This document shows positions 1-14,038 of a DNA stretch of 64,000 nt, piece after piece. The translations under genes and the position numbers were made by a program. The DNA comes from Rotaria sp. Silwood1 (taxonomy: Eukaryota; Rotifera; Eurotatoria; Philodinida; Philodinidae): positions 62,001 to 126,000 of the forward strand of contig CAJNOP010000088.1 in the NCBI GenBank assembly GCA_905250075.1, in the 5' to 3' direction. The notes beneath the pieces are model-generated. The model saw only the letters and a list, made by a program, of their open reading frames with translations, ran no database searches and was not told the origin of the DNA. Within the stretch, counting starts at the first letter, position 1; the number at the start of each line of letters is the position of its first letter.

Positions 1-3000
1 TGAGTCACTGACGAAGCCTTTTACCTCTGACTATTGGAAACATATTGTCTTCGAGTATCAATGTACTCACTTCTAGGTTTTCAATTTAAAAGTAACTCAT
101 TTATAGTATTGAGAACGTATAGATTCAAGTCAGCCGTATTCATTATGAATTTTTAAAATATGCAGTGTTCCAAAAAACTGAACGAGAATATCTCTTAAAA
201 AATTCAAAGAATCGTCTTGAAATTTTTATGATTCTATTAAATTAAAGTTGTTTTTCGGTATATTTTGATTTGAATTACTTATGATTATACAACGAAAACT
301 GCCAATCGAATTTTACAAGAGAACATTACATAAAGAATTTATTAAAACTATCTCTCAGCTGATGAAATTCATATTGTTTGTTAAAATATACCAACATCCG
401 GTCTTCGGTCTATTACAAAAGCTCTGTCAAAAGCATACCGAATTATGATAGAGCACAAAAAGTAGTGTAGTAAAATATGAGTTCTTTGTATATTGACACT
501 GAAAAGTACTTTTTCTAACGTATGGATCTAAAGAGATTATTTCATTCAATGACTTCTACGTTCTCTGATAGAACTCGCCTGATCCGAAATCCTTGGACTC
601 ACTCAAACCGTACTGTAATACTTGCAATAAAATTTTCTAATCAGAATGGGATAGGCGCCCCAAAAATACCAGATAGTTTTTTTTCGATTGTTTTGTACTC
701 GGTTATTAACGAATCAGTGGTCGTGAACAAAATTATCTGAAATAAAATGTTAATGAGCATCTAATCAAATCATATAAATCTGAATACCAATGACTTAAAT
801 TATTAAAAAAATATTAGCTTTTCTTTGTCGTTCAAATTTTTGGAGCATTCTGTAGGTTCCGGAACTAGTCGAATTTTCTCTGACAACTAGTAGGTTTCGC
901 TTATCTCTGAACTTATTTTTATTTGGATTCGATGAAACCTAATAATAACATTTGATAGAACAATCAAAACTGTGTAGAAACTTACATTTTAAAAAATGAC
1001 AGAATAATAAATTTTCAATACTAAAAAGAAAATTATTCTTGAAATCACGGTCTAGAAATGAGTGCATCCTTCGAATCTTCATTTTTTTATATTTTATAAT
1101 CAGATAAATTATATAGTATAAAACTAAACATACTTCATCTAAAAGATCAATTTTTCTTTAATCTAAGACATAAAATAACATTATATGAGTACAATCGACC
1201 TATTGTCCATCGTTAGACGTATAAATACAATAGAGGGTGACGAATGTGTCATGTAAAGAAATCATCCACAATCTAGAACAGGACGGAATGCACATATCAA
1301 TATGATACTTTGGTTGATTGGTATGGTCAAGGTGTAGTTTGTATGGTTTTCATTAAATCACTGTTCATTATCACAGAACGTATATGAATTTCTCTCTCTC
1401 TCTGTCTCTCTTTTTCTCATATTGAAAATCAAAAATTAATGTTCATTGATCAAATAAACAAGAAATAAATTCATTTAATGTTCACAGTCAATGTGTATCG
1501 TCTTGAAATTAGGACATTCTTTTACTCGTTTATGTATTCTATTGCTTTAATCATTTATGAAACAAACACAATATAAAATACAAACAAGCTGAATGAATGA
1601 TTAGATGTATATATACGTCGTCCAGTAATTAGGTCTATGGATACTTAGTGAAACGCCAAACAGTTCAAATTCTTTTCTCTCTCAAGAGAAAATATATATA
1701 TAAGAGAAATAAATAAATAAAAGAGTTCATTCAATGCTCAAAACTATTTCGATCATTTCTTGTTCGATTGTTGTCTAGTAAAGAACTATGATATACAATA
1801 TGAAAAAGAAAAGACACCATTGAATATATGTAAGTACAAAACAAAAAAGAATAAATGGAAAATCATGTGTGAAATATGTCTGGTAAGTAGTTTAATACAA
1901 AAAAAAATGCATGAAGATTTGACTTGATTTTGTAAGTCGAAATAAAACTATTCTTTTTTTTTTTAATGAATAGTTATATATTTATTTTAGTTTTAATATA
2001 TTCAATATAATGAAAAAGATTTGGTTTTGTAAATCACCTCTGCTTTCGAGTTCATTCGCATTATTTTGTATAAACTCGAACTCACAGGTGGATGTACAGC
2101 CAGATTAACGACATGTTTAATGGAAATTAATATCAATCGTCATTTTGCTTTTTTTTTCTTGTTTAGATTAAATTTTTCAATAGACATTGATAAGTATGTT
2201 TTCTTTTCTTAACATATTCCTTTATGAGTAATGCCATAAATACTTTATTCTAAGGGTGCTTTGTCTTGCTGTACATGCGTACTTGTATCACACAATGATG
2301 CTATGTGACACTAGCAAATTAAAGAATAGAGAGAATACTTTTATGGCCTAGTAATGATATACGATCGTACAAATTGGAATCTGCGTAAAAGCTAAAATAT
2401 ATATATATATATATATATATATACGTTTTCTATCATCAAAGGGTTAATCAAACAAGTAATATATATCTATTTGTTGCTATCATCAAGGCATAAATCTTAC
2501 CAGTTCCAGTGATATAAACTGGTGGAAAAAGTTGAACAACAATATAGTTTTGACTTTTTTTCTAGAATGTGAAGCAGTTAGCTCATATTCAGATAGTAAT
2601 TTTGATAGACAATGGAGTTTTCTTTTACCAAGATTTCATAGATTAGCTATGATAACAATTCAACACAGTAGTTTTTAGGTCGCAGAAACAATTTTTAACA
2701 ATACCGTTCTAAAGATCAAAAAATGCGACGATTCCTAAGCTTACCTGCTTCAAAATGATATTCCTAAAAAAATAGCCTCTAAGATCTGAAAACTATCGTG
2801 TTCAATGTATTAGAAATTTTGCTAAAAGAAAATTTGATTGATTATTGAAATAACTAGCTGCATTTGAGTTAGCTTTGCATATGATTAAATTTTGAAGTAC
2901 ACTGCCAACTAATATATTGTATATGTTTTGGTTTACTAGTGGTATCATCAATAGCAAGCTGATGAATTCCAATAAAAATAGAACATGGTCAATATTTAAT

Positions 3001-5959
3001 ATGAACAAAGAATGTGAAAGCCCGATGATGATAATATATTGTTTAGTGATATTTAAAATGGAGAAATACTATTCAGTACTTCATGCAAATAAACTTATTT
3101 TCTTAGAATATACATCAAGATAAATATCTCAATGAAAATTTTAGTGTTAATAAGTAAAGTTAAAAAGATTACTTCTAAAAACAAAAGGTTCAATGTATTA
3201 AAAATGATTACTATAAATTGTCTAAAAGATGGGACTTTTGTATATCTTATATAAATTTTAGTGCTCGATGAACATCTGAATCGACAAGAAATTTCTTAAA
3301 TTGACACATTCTGCTCTATAATTAGTTTAGCAAGAAAGCTGGTGTTGTATGCAAATGGTTATAATTCATTCATGAACTTAAAACAAATAGAGAATTTTAA
3401 TATATTTTTTCTTTATTATATTTCAAGTCTATTTCACTTGAAATAAGAGTGCAATCTATATATATATATGAAATAATAACACTTTTTCTTTATCGATTTC
3501 GATGAGTTTCAATTCACCTCAAATGTAATTATATTAATAAAATAATAGGACTAATTATTGTTTTCTATAGCTATAATTTTATCAATATCATATGAAGAGT
3601 CATTCAAACTAGTATTCTTCAGTAATGGAATGTGCATCAACGATTTATTATGATAAGGAGATAATAAGAAGATTTCCGTTATTATAAGACACGAATCATT
3701 TTCTAATGATGAAATATAAACTCCAATTTGATTATCGCTGCTTATTCTCTGGTTTTGGATATGGGTTAGATGATGTAGAAAAGACTCTTACTGACAACCA
3801 CACATGCCAGCATCCTGTCGAAAGAATTATTTATTGTTTTTTTTTGTACAAAAACCAATTCATGTTTGATGTATATATATATATATATATAGGAACGATT
3901 GACAATGAAAGGAGTCATTAATAATAACATATGTTAAATACAATCCATGATGAATTGAAGATATATACTGGAAGTCGAAATCAGCTTCATTGGAATTGAT
4001 CAAATAAAAAACTTGATTAAATTCATCAATATCAAGCATATTATATGATGTAAGAAAAGAATTGTCATTTAAGTGTACGTCCTTCTCACTTGCTTTTCGA
4101 AAGAACAGCTAATCAGAAAAGTTTAAAATTTTCAGGACAATTAGATCGTGACAAGTAGAAGGAAATTTATCATCCTGGATATTGTCTTTTATGAGTTACT
4201 GAGATAACAATGGTGGAAAATGGTTTCCACATCTCGTCGAGGTGCAATCGACCTGACAATCTTTTTACAGACATTAAACACTGTTTGTAGTGGACATTTT
4301 TTTAATTTTTTGTTCTTCGAATAAAAAAAGGTAAAATATCAGAGGTATCCTTAAGACGTATGTTTTTTGTGTAAGAGTCATCAATAATCGATGGAGCAAT
4401 ATCTTTTGAAATAAAAAAACCATAATCATCCGAGACAGTATTTAGTATATAAGAAAAAAGACTCAGCTTGATCAGACGTAAAACGAAAGCGTTTTCGTAC
4501 TTCATTTTATGAAAATCCTAGTTCGAGAAAAACACCGAAATAATGTACACTTGTCGCTAATATGGTGTTTTTTTAGGTTAAGTGAAAAATCTTTTTCACT
4601 TTTTCTTATTAGGTTTTTTTTTAATAGCATATGTCAGAGGTCTCAAATGAGCTTCATTGTAGCTAATGGCTGTTTTTTTATTAGTCTAAAAGACTATGTC
4701 AAGATTTATGGCGTAACACAACTTATATTTTGAATTAAGTTTTGTTACTGTGATGTAAAAGAGTACTTTTATAATTAAGGCACCATTTTTTGCGACATTA
4801 AACTTTTCATTTCTGTTTGATGCTTAAAGCTCTACACTACAGACCCAATACATTCTGAAAATTTCATACGATTTGAACACCCCTGAGCAGAGATCTAGTT
4901 TTTGATTGAAAAGAAGTCTTAAAAACAATCTTTGGTTTTGGAAATGTACTCAGTAGAGACTATATGGTCCATGTATTTATATTATTAATTAATGGGTCTC
5001 TGAAACATTATGAAGTATAGTGTTATTGTTTACAACTCAATTATGTGGTATGTCTTCTAACGTAATAGTTTCTGTTTAGCGTCGACAGCATTGAAAGTCA
5101 ACTGATAAATTTCAAACGTTATTGATGCACACGAAAGAATGGTATTTTTCTTTAAAACTATACGTGTGCTTATCATTTAATATCAACAAGCCATATGATT
5201 CAAATGTTTTTTTTAAATTTTACTCTCAAAGAAAAATAAGATTAATTGATATATTTTATTCTAAACTATTCAAAGTCGTTACTTATGTGGCATATGTCTT
5301 TATCAATAAAGTGATACAAATTATTATTTTTACTGATAGCTAATAGTAGATTTTTATGTAACACTAACAAGTTAATGATATCCATCGGGCCTAATAAAAT
5401 ATACCAAGATATTCATATTACTGCAATTCGATGATAACATCCCATCTATCAAGAGTTTACACACACAGACTATTTAATCATACTGTTATATGAATTTTTA
5501 TGACTATTATTATTTATTCTTATGTAACTTGCAACTTCTGATTATTTCTTATTCATATTATAAATTTAATATGTTGGTGATGAAATAATTAAATGATCAG
5601 TAACTGAAATAATATGCTTCAAATGATAAAACATTAAATGTATCTATGGATAATGAGAATAAAATTTTGATCATTAATTATCCAAAAAAAATTTTTTTTC
5701 AAAATGAGAAATTCATTTGTATATTTATTTTAAAATTCAAAAGCTACAAATATTTCTGGTTTTTTTTTTCATTATTAGCTTATTTGTTTTTTTTCAACAT
5801 CTATAACAATTTTATTCTAATGTATGTGTAATTATTATTTATTCAATTTTCACATACATAATAAAACAAAAGAAAACTATAATCTTAAACTTAAAGAACG
5901 AAATCAAATATAATTTACACACATACATACAATCACAAAAATACATTTTTTGTTGCTTA
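1..5959. other. gene-poor AT-rich stretch, no supported gene
   Basis: No reading frame here shows family resemblance, a plausible exon chain or coding-like composition; the open frames are all under 75 codons and AT-driven. Simple repeats are present: a CT-rich run near 1388-1412, an AT dinucleotide run at about 2397-2422 and a TA run near 3870-3890. The sequence around 2772-2790 (tagcctctaagatctga) recurs near 13780, so at least part of the stretch is dispersed repeat. I see no RNA gene. Confidence 0.6.
2397..2422. repeat. AT dinucleotide microsatellite
   Basis: Uninterrupted alternation of a and t for about 26 bases. Confidence 0.9.
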
Positions 5960-8090
5960 TTACAATTTTCGAAAATCGCATCGCAATAAACGTGTATAAG
6001 TTTTTTTAAATTGTCTATTAGCAAGTGCATAACAAAATGGATTAATTGGACTATTTAAGTAGCAAAGATAATAACAAGCATGAAATAGATATGTGTTAAA
6101 CACAATACTTTCACGGCATGTTTGACAAAATGTTTGAATAATTGTATGAATATGCCACTAAAATAAATAAATCAGTTTTTTTTTCTTATTCAATTTATAT
6201 AAATGAAAATTTTTATCGAGTTAATTTTTTTCTCGTTTTCAACTCATCAATTTGAATATCAACAAAAATAAAAATGCATTTCTCATGGGTATATATAAGA
6301 AGAAAAAAACCAAGTATGACGACAAGACTATTGAAGATGATTATATCTATCTAACTAAGAAACAATGATTTATTGCTTCTATGAAAGATGCTGATAGTTA
6401 TATGAATAGTCTCATAGATAATTCTTATAAAACAGATTCAAGTGCAATACAACCCAAAGGTTTAAATCATTGAGGACAGTCATAATGGTCTAGAATGTCA
6501 ACAAAGTTTTTCTTTTTCTTTCTATGATGATGGAATTATCAATACTTAATTTCTTTATATTATCTTAAAGAAACTCCTACGAGACACTTCGTGATAATCG
6601 AATAGTAGAATTCCTTTATGATCATTATTATTGACTGCAAATCAATACTAACCGGTGTCCAACAGAGAACAAATGCTCCCATTATAACAGTTATTGTACG
6701 CAATGCTTTTCTTGCTTTATTATTACTAGGACTTTTTCCAGATAGTTTTTGATTGGTTGGTTTTATATTTGGCGTTAAGTTTTTATTTTGTGTATTAGGT
6801 AAAAGTGTTTGATTTTCATCTAATTGTGTATGCGATTCAATATCAGCTTTAGTAAGTGCAAGTAAATTAGTTATATTTGGTGCAACAATAGCTGTTGGTG
6901 TATGTTCACCACTTGTTTCATTTGATGATGAACGATTAGTAGCATCAGGTCCATTTGTATTATTAGTGTTATTATTATTATTAGTAGGAGTATTATTATT
7001 TAATGAACTAGCTAGATCATCATCAACACTTGTTTGATGTTTTAATGGTGATGATGGATGTGAATATGGTTGTTGCTTTTTTTTCTTTGATGTCGGAGAT
7101 GATGAAATGACTTCTGGTTGAGAAGTTCGATGATTTTTTGACATATTTATTACAAGATTTGTCATTGTTGATGATGGTATTCCAATAAGAGATGAGACTT
7201 TTTTAGCATTTTCTTGTGAACGTTTTTCAAGTGCACTTGCAACTTGATAAATAAAAAAATACAGTGTAAACATGATTAAAAGTGTTACCCAAAAATAACC
7301 AATAGTAAGACCTAAATTTGTAAGTAAAAAAAAATTCAACATTTTCTACATATATGTATATATTTATTATTTAACTAACCTAGATTAAAATAAGCATTTT
7401 TATTCCATTGAACACTAAGATAAAGGAAAAAATAATTTTTCATCTTGTTGTTTTTTTTTATTTTCTTTCTTACTCGCATTGTAAATCAGGTTTACTTAAA
7501 TTGGGTTTTTTACTATATAATGGAAAACCCATAGTTGAAGCAAAAAATATAAATGCTGGAACAACCCATGTTAAAAGCACCAAAAAAATAATTCGTTTTT
7601 CTGTTCTCCAATTTCGATATTTAGTTGGAATTTTAACTGAACAAAAACGATCGACGGTAATTAAAAGTACCGTATATATAGACGCTAAACATACAGTATA
7701 ATCTAATGATAACCATATGTCACATAAAAATGATCCAAGCACCCATTTATTTTTATATACAGCTAGTGTTAGAAAGGGCATTGATATAAAACCGATTAAA
7801 AAATCGCTGACAGCCAGCGAAAATATAAAATAATTTGTTGGATGACGTATTTGTCGATCGACAAAAAATGAAACAAGTACAAGTATATTACCACATATGG
7901 TAAGTAATGACATAAATGTACCAATAATAGCAAATGCAACATTAAGTTGTAGTGGGTATGGATGTGATGAATCAGATGGAGTTGATGATGGTGAAAATAT
8001 CGTAAATGATAGATCTTGAACATCATAATTGGTCAAATTATAAAATGTGACCGAATCGTTAAAGATTAAATATGAAAGCTCTTCGATCAT
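5960..8090 (-). CDS. muscarinic-type (GAR-like) acetylcholine receptor, class A GPCR
   Basis: Seven-TM G-protein-coupled receptor, 502 aa, read from four exons: 8090-7474, 7414-7380, 7311-6653 and 6157-5960, all GT-AG. TM1 starts near [10 protein letters not shown] and TM2 near [14 protein letters not shown]3 ([18 protein letters not shown]) holds the amine-binding Asp and ends in DRF rather than DRY, followed by [14 protein letters not shown], the second-loop signature I associate with nematode GAR receptors. TM5 follows an LGLTIGYFW motif. A long, Ser/Thr/Asn-rich third loop of about 190 residues precedes TM6 ([14 protein letters not shown]), and TM7 carries [11 protein letters not shown] (NPxxY-like). 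The short tail ends LLRCDFRKL, with a possible palmitoylated Cys. Family knowledge implies acetylcholine-driven Gq or Gi signalling in neurons or muscle; ligand identity is inferred. A different aminergic receptor is the alternative. Confidence 0.85.
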
Positions 8091-9950
8091 ACATATAATA
8101 ATAAAAAGAAAATAATATGTCTAGAATAAATAAACATATCTAATAAACTCAATAAAGATGTTGTTGATTATTTTCTATATAAAAATATTCTTTTTTTTAT
8201 TTACCTGCTATGTTATATGTACTCGTCACTTATCTGAAGTGTATGACAGACAAGCAGAGAGAGAGAGAGAGAGAGAAACTATTTTCGTCTATCTTTTTTT
8301 CATTTTCAAGATATTTGATCACATATTTATTGTATTTATCTTCATTTCGTCTGTCATTCTCTTCATCTCGTGCACTGAAGTAAGCACGCTCGACAGATCC
8401 ATCCATTCAGCTCGAGGCAAAATGTTATTACTATTTGTATGTATGATTCTTCAATCTGTCGATCTCTTGTCTCTCTTGTGTTGCTGTTACACCCGCTCGA
8501 TCTTTGTGATTGAAATCGGTCAATTTTTTGATCGGAAAATATATATACATGAGAAAAAGCACTGGTGAACGCATACTTGCTTTCTCTTAGTTTATGTGTC
8601 TGTAATGATGATCATTTATCAAGAGACAAGCGTCGTGGACTCTCTTTTCTCTCTTTTTTTCTTATGCTCGTTTCTGTTGTGCGTTCTCATCAAACGCTAT
8701 TCTTCTCGCAAATAGTCATCGACTCATTCATAGAAGAAGAAGAGAGAGGGAGAGAGAGAGCCAGGGGAACGGACAAAACGTTTATAGAAGTCGTTCTCTG
8801 TGACGGCCTATATGTTGTTCGTTCGTTTCCTATTTTTTTTCCTCATTCTTTTTTTTTTCTTTTATATGTTAAAAGAGAATTCTATCATTTTGCTATCGCT
8901 GCGATTGATTTTCTTTATTGGTGAAACATTCGCACCTTTCCCAAGAGATTCGACAAACGTGCTGCATTACTTTGTAAATGAAAAACGAGCAAAAATACAA
9001 ATAATATTGTTGTTAGACACGCACATAGTTACATGAAAAAGCTTGTTTTTTTCTCATGCGACCTTGAATCTTCAAAAGATACTATCGATTAACATTCTCT
9101 CGTGCACTTAGTTTTCATGTGCAAGATTGTACGCTCGACTTTCTATAATCGACGATTATTACCTGCTTATGTCGTCGGTTTGCTGGAGGCGACACAAAAT
9201 AAACGAGCGACTATGCATAGAAATTCTATAGTGATAAACAAGCGTATATGGGAAGATTGGATAGTTCTGTCGTCCATGCTTGTTAAATAAACTAAAATAC
9301 AAAATTTGTGGTTGTTAACCATATAAAATTATATGAAGCAGAACAATTGAATATAAAGAAACGACAATTCAAAATAGATGGACAGCGTGTCTTTTTTTTT
9401 TGCTTTATATTTATAAAAGCGGATATTTAATTTCGGTTTTCGTCTACTGTATGCACTGTCCAAAACGACCGATGATAATAACAATGATGATTAAGCTGAA
9501 AATAGGCCTAGACAATGACTCGATGCAATAGTTCTCTCATATTCAAAATAAAAGTGTCAAATAACGATGATAGAGTGTCGAAACAAATATGACAAATTGA
9601 TACTAGCTTAGCTATAATTATGCTCGTGTGTGTACTCTTACCGAATAGAAAATGTCGTCGTATGAATGTCCATGTGTGTAAAGATATTTATTAATAAATA
9701 GCAGCAAAGCAAACGTTAAACAAAAAAAAAGAATATTATTCTTATTACAGAAAATCGTTATCGAAGAAAAACTAGAAATCCTTTTTGCCTAATCATTTTT
9801 CATTCCCGACATCTGTTTCTTGTTCTTCTTTTGAGAGACTTAATATATCAAGAATATGGTTGAGCGATCATGCGTAACACTTGATCATTTCTTTGTTTTT
9901 TTACAAGTTTGATGTACAACAAAAAAAAAAGAACAAAGATTAAAACAGAC
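8091..9950. other. intergenic region between divergent genes; no gene seen
   Basis: This stretch separates the start of the minus-strand GPCR from the start of the plus-strand 9951 gene, so it should hold both promoters. It contains a GA dinucleotide run (about 8255-8277) and another purine-rich patch (about 8735-8765). Open frames of 60-136 codons occur on the plus strand, but their products are low-complexity hydrophobic or TCTC-derived and match nothing I know. A splice-acceptor-like ttttttacaag sits at about 9897-9907, roughly 45 bp before the 9951 ATG. Confidence 0.5.
8255..8277. repeat. AG dinucleotide microsatellite
   Basis: About eleven AG units in the intergenic region upstream of the GPCR start. 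Confidence 0.9.
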
Positions 9951-10457
9951 ATGGCTAAATGCGAAAATTTTGATCTTACAGATGAACCTAAATTTTCTAC
10001 ACTATTACAAAATGTTGCGGAATTACAATCCTTAGGTTGTGATATTGGTATTGAACGACAAGCTCAACTACCATCTATATTTCAAGAAGAACATGATAAA
10101 TCAAAAATGGATAATAATGAACAAGAAACTTTACAATTAATTAAGACAACAACAGATATAGCTCGTCGTGCTATGAATTTAACTGTTCATGGTGTACAAT
10201 TATGTGCATTATGTGCAAGTCGAAAAACAAGATGTTTTAATAGTTTTTCATCTGCTATATCTTGTATTCGCGAACAACACGGTTCATATCAACCACCAAA
10301 ACATTTATTGCTTGCATGGGAAAGAAATGTTATGTTGATTGATTTATTTACCAATGATGAAGGACTTTATTGTAATAGACGTATAGCACAAGATATGTTT
10401 GACATTTGTTTGGAAACATTTGACTGGCTTCGTTTGATTGCTAACGATAATAAATAA
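9951..10457 (+). CDS. hypothetical protein, single exon, 168 aa
   Basis: The start is the ATG opening MAKCENFDLTDEPKF; an upstream in-frame frame (from 9909) only adds a Lys-rich stretch with no sequence character. The frame is uninterrupted and has balanced, coding-like composition, unlike the AT-driven frames nearby. The middle contains a cysteine cluster (LCALCASRKTRCF), then ISCIREQHGSYQPPKHLLLA and a C-terminal, probably helical stretch with DMFDICLETFDWLRL. No signal peptide or TM segment is visible. A polyadenylation-like aataaa follows at about 10630. I do not recognise the family. The cysteines could bind metal, but the spacing is not a known zinc-finger pattern. It is probably a real single-exon gene. 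Confidence 0.6.
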   Translation: MAKCENFDLTDEPKFSTLLQNVAELQSLGCDIGIERQAQLPSIFQEEHDKSKMDNNEQETLQLIKTTTDIARRAMNLTVHGVQLCALCASRKTRCFNSFSSAISCIREQHGSYQPPKHLLLAWERNVMLIDLFTNDEGLYCNRRIAQDMFDICLETFDWLRLIANDNK

Positions 10458-12635
10458 TAATAGCAATAGCAGAGGTATAAGCTGATTCTTCAGGGAAATT
10501 ACTAGTTCTTGTTCTTGTTCTTGTTTTTTATTTTTAATTTTGCTTTTTATCGTATGCAATACTCATTAGACTTACCTGTTGTTGTTTTTTTTCATTTTCT
10601 TCATTGAGACTAGATCAAAGATCAAGTCATAAATAAACATTGCAGCAGAATAGAAAAAACAACAAATAATTCAATAAAATACAATTATTTGATTAATGCT
10701 AGAAAAATAAAACTTATCAAGTCATTATGAGCTTTTTACTTCAGAATATCTATCCATGGCTTGATCAACTATAAAACCTTATGTTAAAAATCTTGCTTGC
10801 TTTTTGTTGTTCTATTAACTGATTATCTTCGATGAATAACGATAATAAAATTAAAGATTTATTTGATTATTATATCTTTCGTATAGTGAATATGATCTTT
10901 CAACTGTAATATTACCATAATTTAAATTATTTCCGATTTATTATATTATCAAAATATACAAGAAAATACTTTTATATATATATATATGCTCTTATTGTCG
11001 TACATATTGTCAATCTATTCTTCAATTATATTATTAAATTATGGTCATTCTTACGAGAACGATTGATCGAATGAATAAAATTTATTGTTATTTGAATATT
11101 AACCCATATATTTTGACATAGATTTAATTTATTCATATTTTATAGCGAGAAAAGTTCTGAAAATATCAATTATGATCAGAGAATAAGATCGTGTGATTAT
11201 CGGTACTTCATAAGGTCATAGTACATCAAAACTAGACATACACTGGGAATAACACTTCAAGATTCAGTCTGTACAACAAATAGTTTTTTTTTACATGACA
11301 ACAAGTCAGTGAAATTTTTCCGTCATACAATTCAACATTAACTGAGGTTTAATCCTTTAGTCCTATCCTTCACAATGTGCATTTAGGCGAACATTTGGCT
11401 AAAAATAAAAATCACGCTCTTTCAAGATTTAAATATAGGAAAATATAGTCTACCTAATGGTATAAGATAATTTTGTTACAACGTTCAAAGAAATTGAAAA
11501 ATCAATTGTTGAAAAATTAACCTGATAATTGTAGTGTTAACGGGAAAATTTATATATAACAAAATTTAGCTGTTCGAAAGGCAAATCAAATACATTTTCT
11601 GATTCTTCAAGAAATGTTTAATCGACAAAGTCAGTGTATATTTGAAATCAGTGAATTAAACTGTGTCGAATGGTGCATAAAATAAAACAATTTTGAAGAA
11701 AAAAATTTTCTTGAAAAAATGAGAGTAAGGATATACTCGCGCATTTTCGTCATAAACTTAAAATGAATATTTTTTTCATCACTTTATCTTTGAAATATCT
11801 AGTCTACAAAATCGATTATTTTGAAAAAATGTGACAATCTCGGAATGAAACGTTTTCTAGCTATACTTAACAGAGATCTGTCGAAATTATTACATGATAA
11901 ATATTGTTAAAGAAGTTCACTAGTGAATAACAGGTGTTTCAAAACTTTCATGATAATTTGGTATATGACACATACTAAGACATACAATTGACCATGAAGC
12001 TATTAATGAGCAACCAAGAATAATGTTAACATTTGTGTTTTAAACTTTAATTTATGACAATTTGAAATAATATTTATTATGAACTAGATGTTTTCAGAGG
12101 TTATAAAGTAGCTCAAAGCAAAGTAGATGTTTGTTTAACAAGTTGTGTCAAAAGCACATTTGTTTTTATTTGGTTCATTCCTTTTTTTCTCTGTTAACAG
12201 AATAACATTCATCATATTGATGTTGCTTGCGTCCTTGGACCAATCAAACGACTCTACATAAAGATATGGACATTCGGTGGATCAGAGCACATCATTACCA
12301 TATTGAACAGGCTAATGCTCTATTTATAAAGTTATTTTATCAGTTGCTCTTCTGGAATCACTGTGGGAAGTAAACGGTTAAGCATAGCTGTTATCTGATG
12401 TCTCAAATTTACTGTCGATTAAGTTAATATTTACTCTGTAATCCTAAAGTGTTGTGAATATTCTGCTACATGATAAGTTTTGAATAAATACAATTAAATA
12501 GCGTTAAACTTGATAGTTGAAATTAATTTTTCAAGACTTTTGCAGAGTCTCCGATACTGTCCGGTATGCATTTTTGTGATATTCACAGCAAACGAGCTGT
12601 TTTATTTGCATGAAAGGTTGAATATACGAGATGTT
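10458..12635. other. intergenic, nothing recognised
   Basis: AT-rich sequence downstream of the 9951 gene. Apart from a short TA run near 10975-10987 I find no gene, RNA or clear repeat boundary here. Confidence 0.5.
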
Positions 12636-13318
12636 CGAAAAGTTATTGATCAAAAACTATATTGTATACTTTCATTATGGTTCCATTGGATGAACTAGTA
12701 GTAGAGGACACTAACAAGGTGTTACTTATAAATATAAAGTTTTCAAATACTTCGACAAAGTAGCACTTTCAGGTTCAATACATAATCCAGTACTTTTCAA
12801 GTTTCAAAAAACAGTATATTGGCTTTTTGTCTTGAATTTTTTTTCATTATCGTGAGCTCCCAGTCAGCTAGGCCTATTTCTCTTCTTTGATAAAGTTTTG
12901 TTGAACATTTTCAACAAAATAGACACATTCATCTCAAGTTTTGTGTTCGTAAAAATTCCAAAACTGTATCGGTTTGTTCAGTTTACTTTTCATCAAGGTT
13001 GTTCATATGAAAAAAACAAATGGTTTTGAACAAACCTACTAATTACTCTGAATTTTTTAGACATGTTTATAAAACGAGAGAGATAGGTCGAACTGATTGA
13101 AAACTCTCAATATTGAAACAAAGTTCAAGAAAAAATCAACATATGGTTTTCTTGCTACTAGAAAAAGAATTTTATTGTGGATTGAATCTGACAGCGCTAC
13201 TTTTTTGGAGTATTTGAGAACTTTATATTTATTAAACAAAACTTAGAAATGTCCTCTACCACTAGTTCATCCAATAGATCATAATGGCAAATACAATTTA
13301 CTTTTCGATCAATGACTT
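12636..13318. repeat. inverted duplication with decayed coding arms
   Basis: The left arm (about 12636-12855) reappears in inverted orientation on the right (about 13100-13318), separated by roughly 245 bp. The arms are diverged, but long stretches align, for example ggatgaactagtRgtagagga in both. In matching frames both arms read LDELVVED followed by INIKFSNT, so each carries the same peptide remnant; both frames are soon broken by stops. This looks like a foldback element or an inverted duplication of an old coding fragment. No transposase is visible. Arm boundaries are approximate. Confidence 0.65.
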
Positions 13319-14038
13319 TCAAGACGATCTGTATAAAATGGTATAAAAAAGTTTACCAACAACATATTTTTTTTAATATTAAGCAATGATGTGCGTGAGT
13401 AATGGTGTGAAGAAGGAGTTTGGATAATGGCCTACTCTTCATTGAGACGCACACTGACACTCGCACTGAAGAAAAATAGCAACATTCGAATAAAGTCGAA
13501 AAGCTAATATTTCAAAATATTTTTGCTTGTTTTTCATTTTTTTCTTTTTCATAATAAACATTTGATTCGAATTTAGCTGCTTGGTTTAATATTAATTTTC
13601 CGGATGAGAAAATCCTCTGAAATCTCCATCTCAGTTTTCAAAATTTGTGCTTTCAACCAAAGTTTAGATATCCATCGAAAAAAAGGCGTTTTAAGTGGTA
13701 CTTTTAACGGGAAGATCGTAGATAAGATAATGTAACGACTCCTTATGTTACTTTTTTCAAAATTGGTATTATTAAAAGATAGCCTCTAAGATCTGAACAT
13801 TACATTGACTATTAAAATTACTATTTACAGTTGAACTAATTGCTTAACATTATAGAATAGAAAAGAATTCAAAAATACATTTTTGTTAAACTTGTTTTAT
13901 CCACTATCTTCTTTCGATGATTTAAAATAATGAATTCATTAGAAAATGTTAATCTTTAATATGAATTTGTTCTATTGTCTAGAATTATATTCATTGTCTT
14001 TTATTTAAATAAATATACAAACATGAAAATATTTTTGT

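Noticed and set aside
7312..7342. Met starting MLNFFLLTN as the start of a separate receptor fragment
   Set aside because: These codons lie in the intron; joining exon 2 (7380) to 7311 restores [12 protein letters not shown] and overall frame.
8158..9036. Overlapping plus-strand frames of 78-136 codons
   Set aside because: Products are phenylalanine/serine-rich or derived from TCTC/GAGA repeats, with no starts or domains; most likely promoter-side low complexity.
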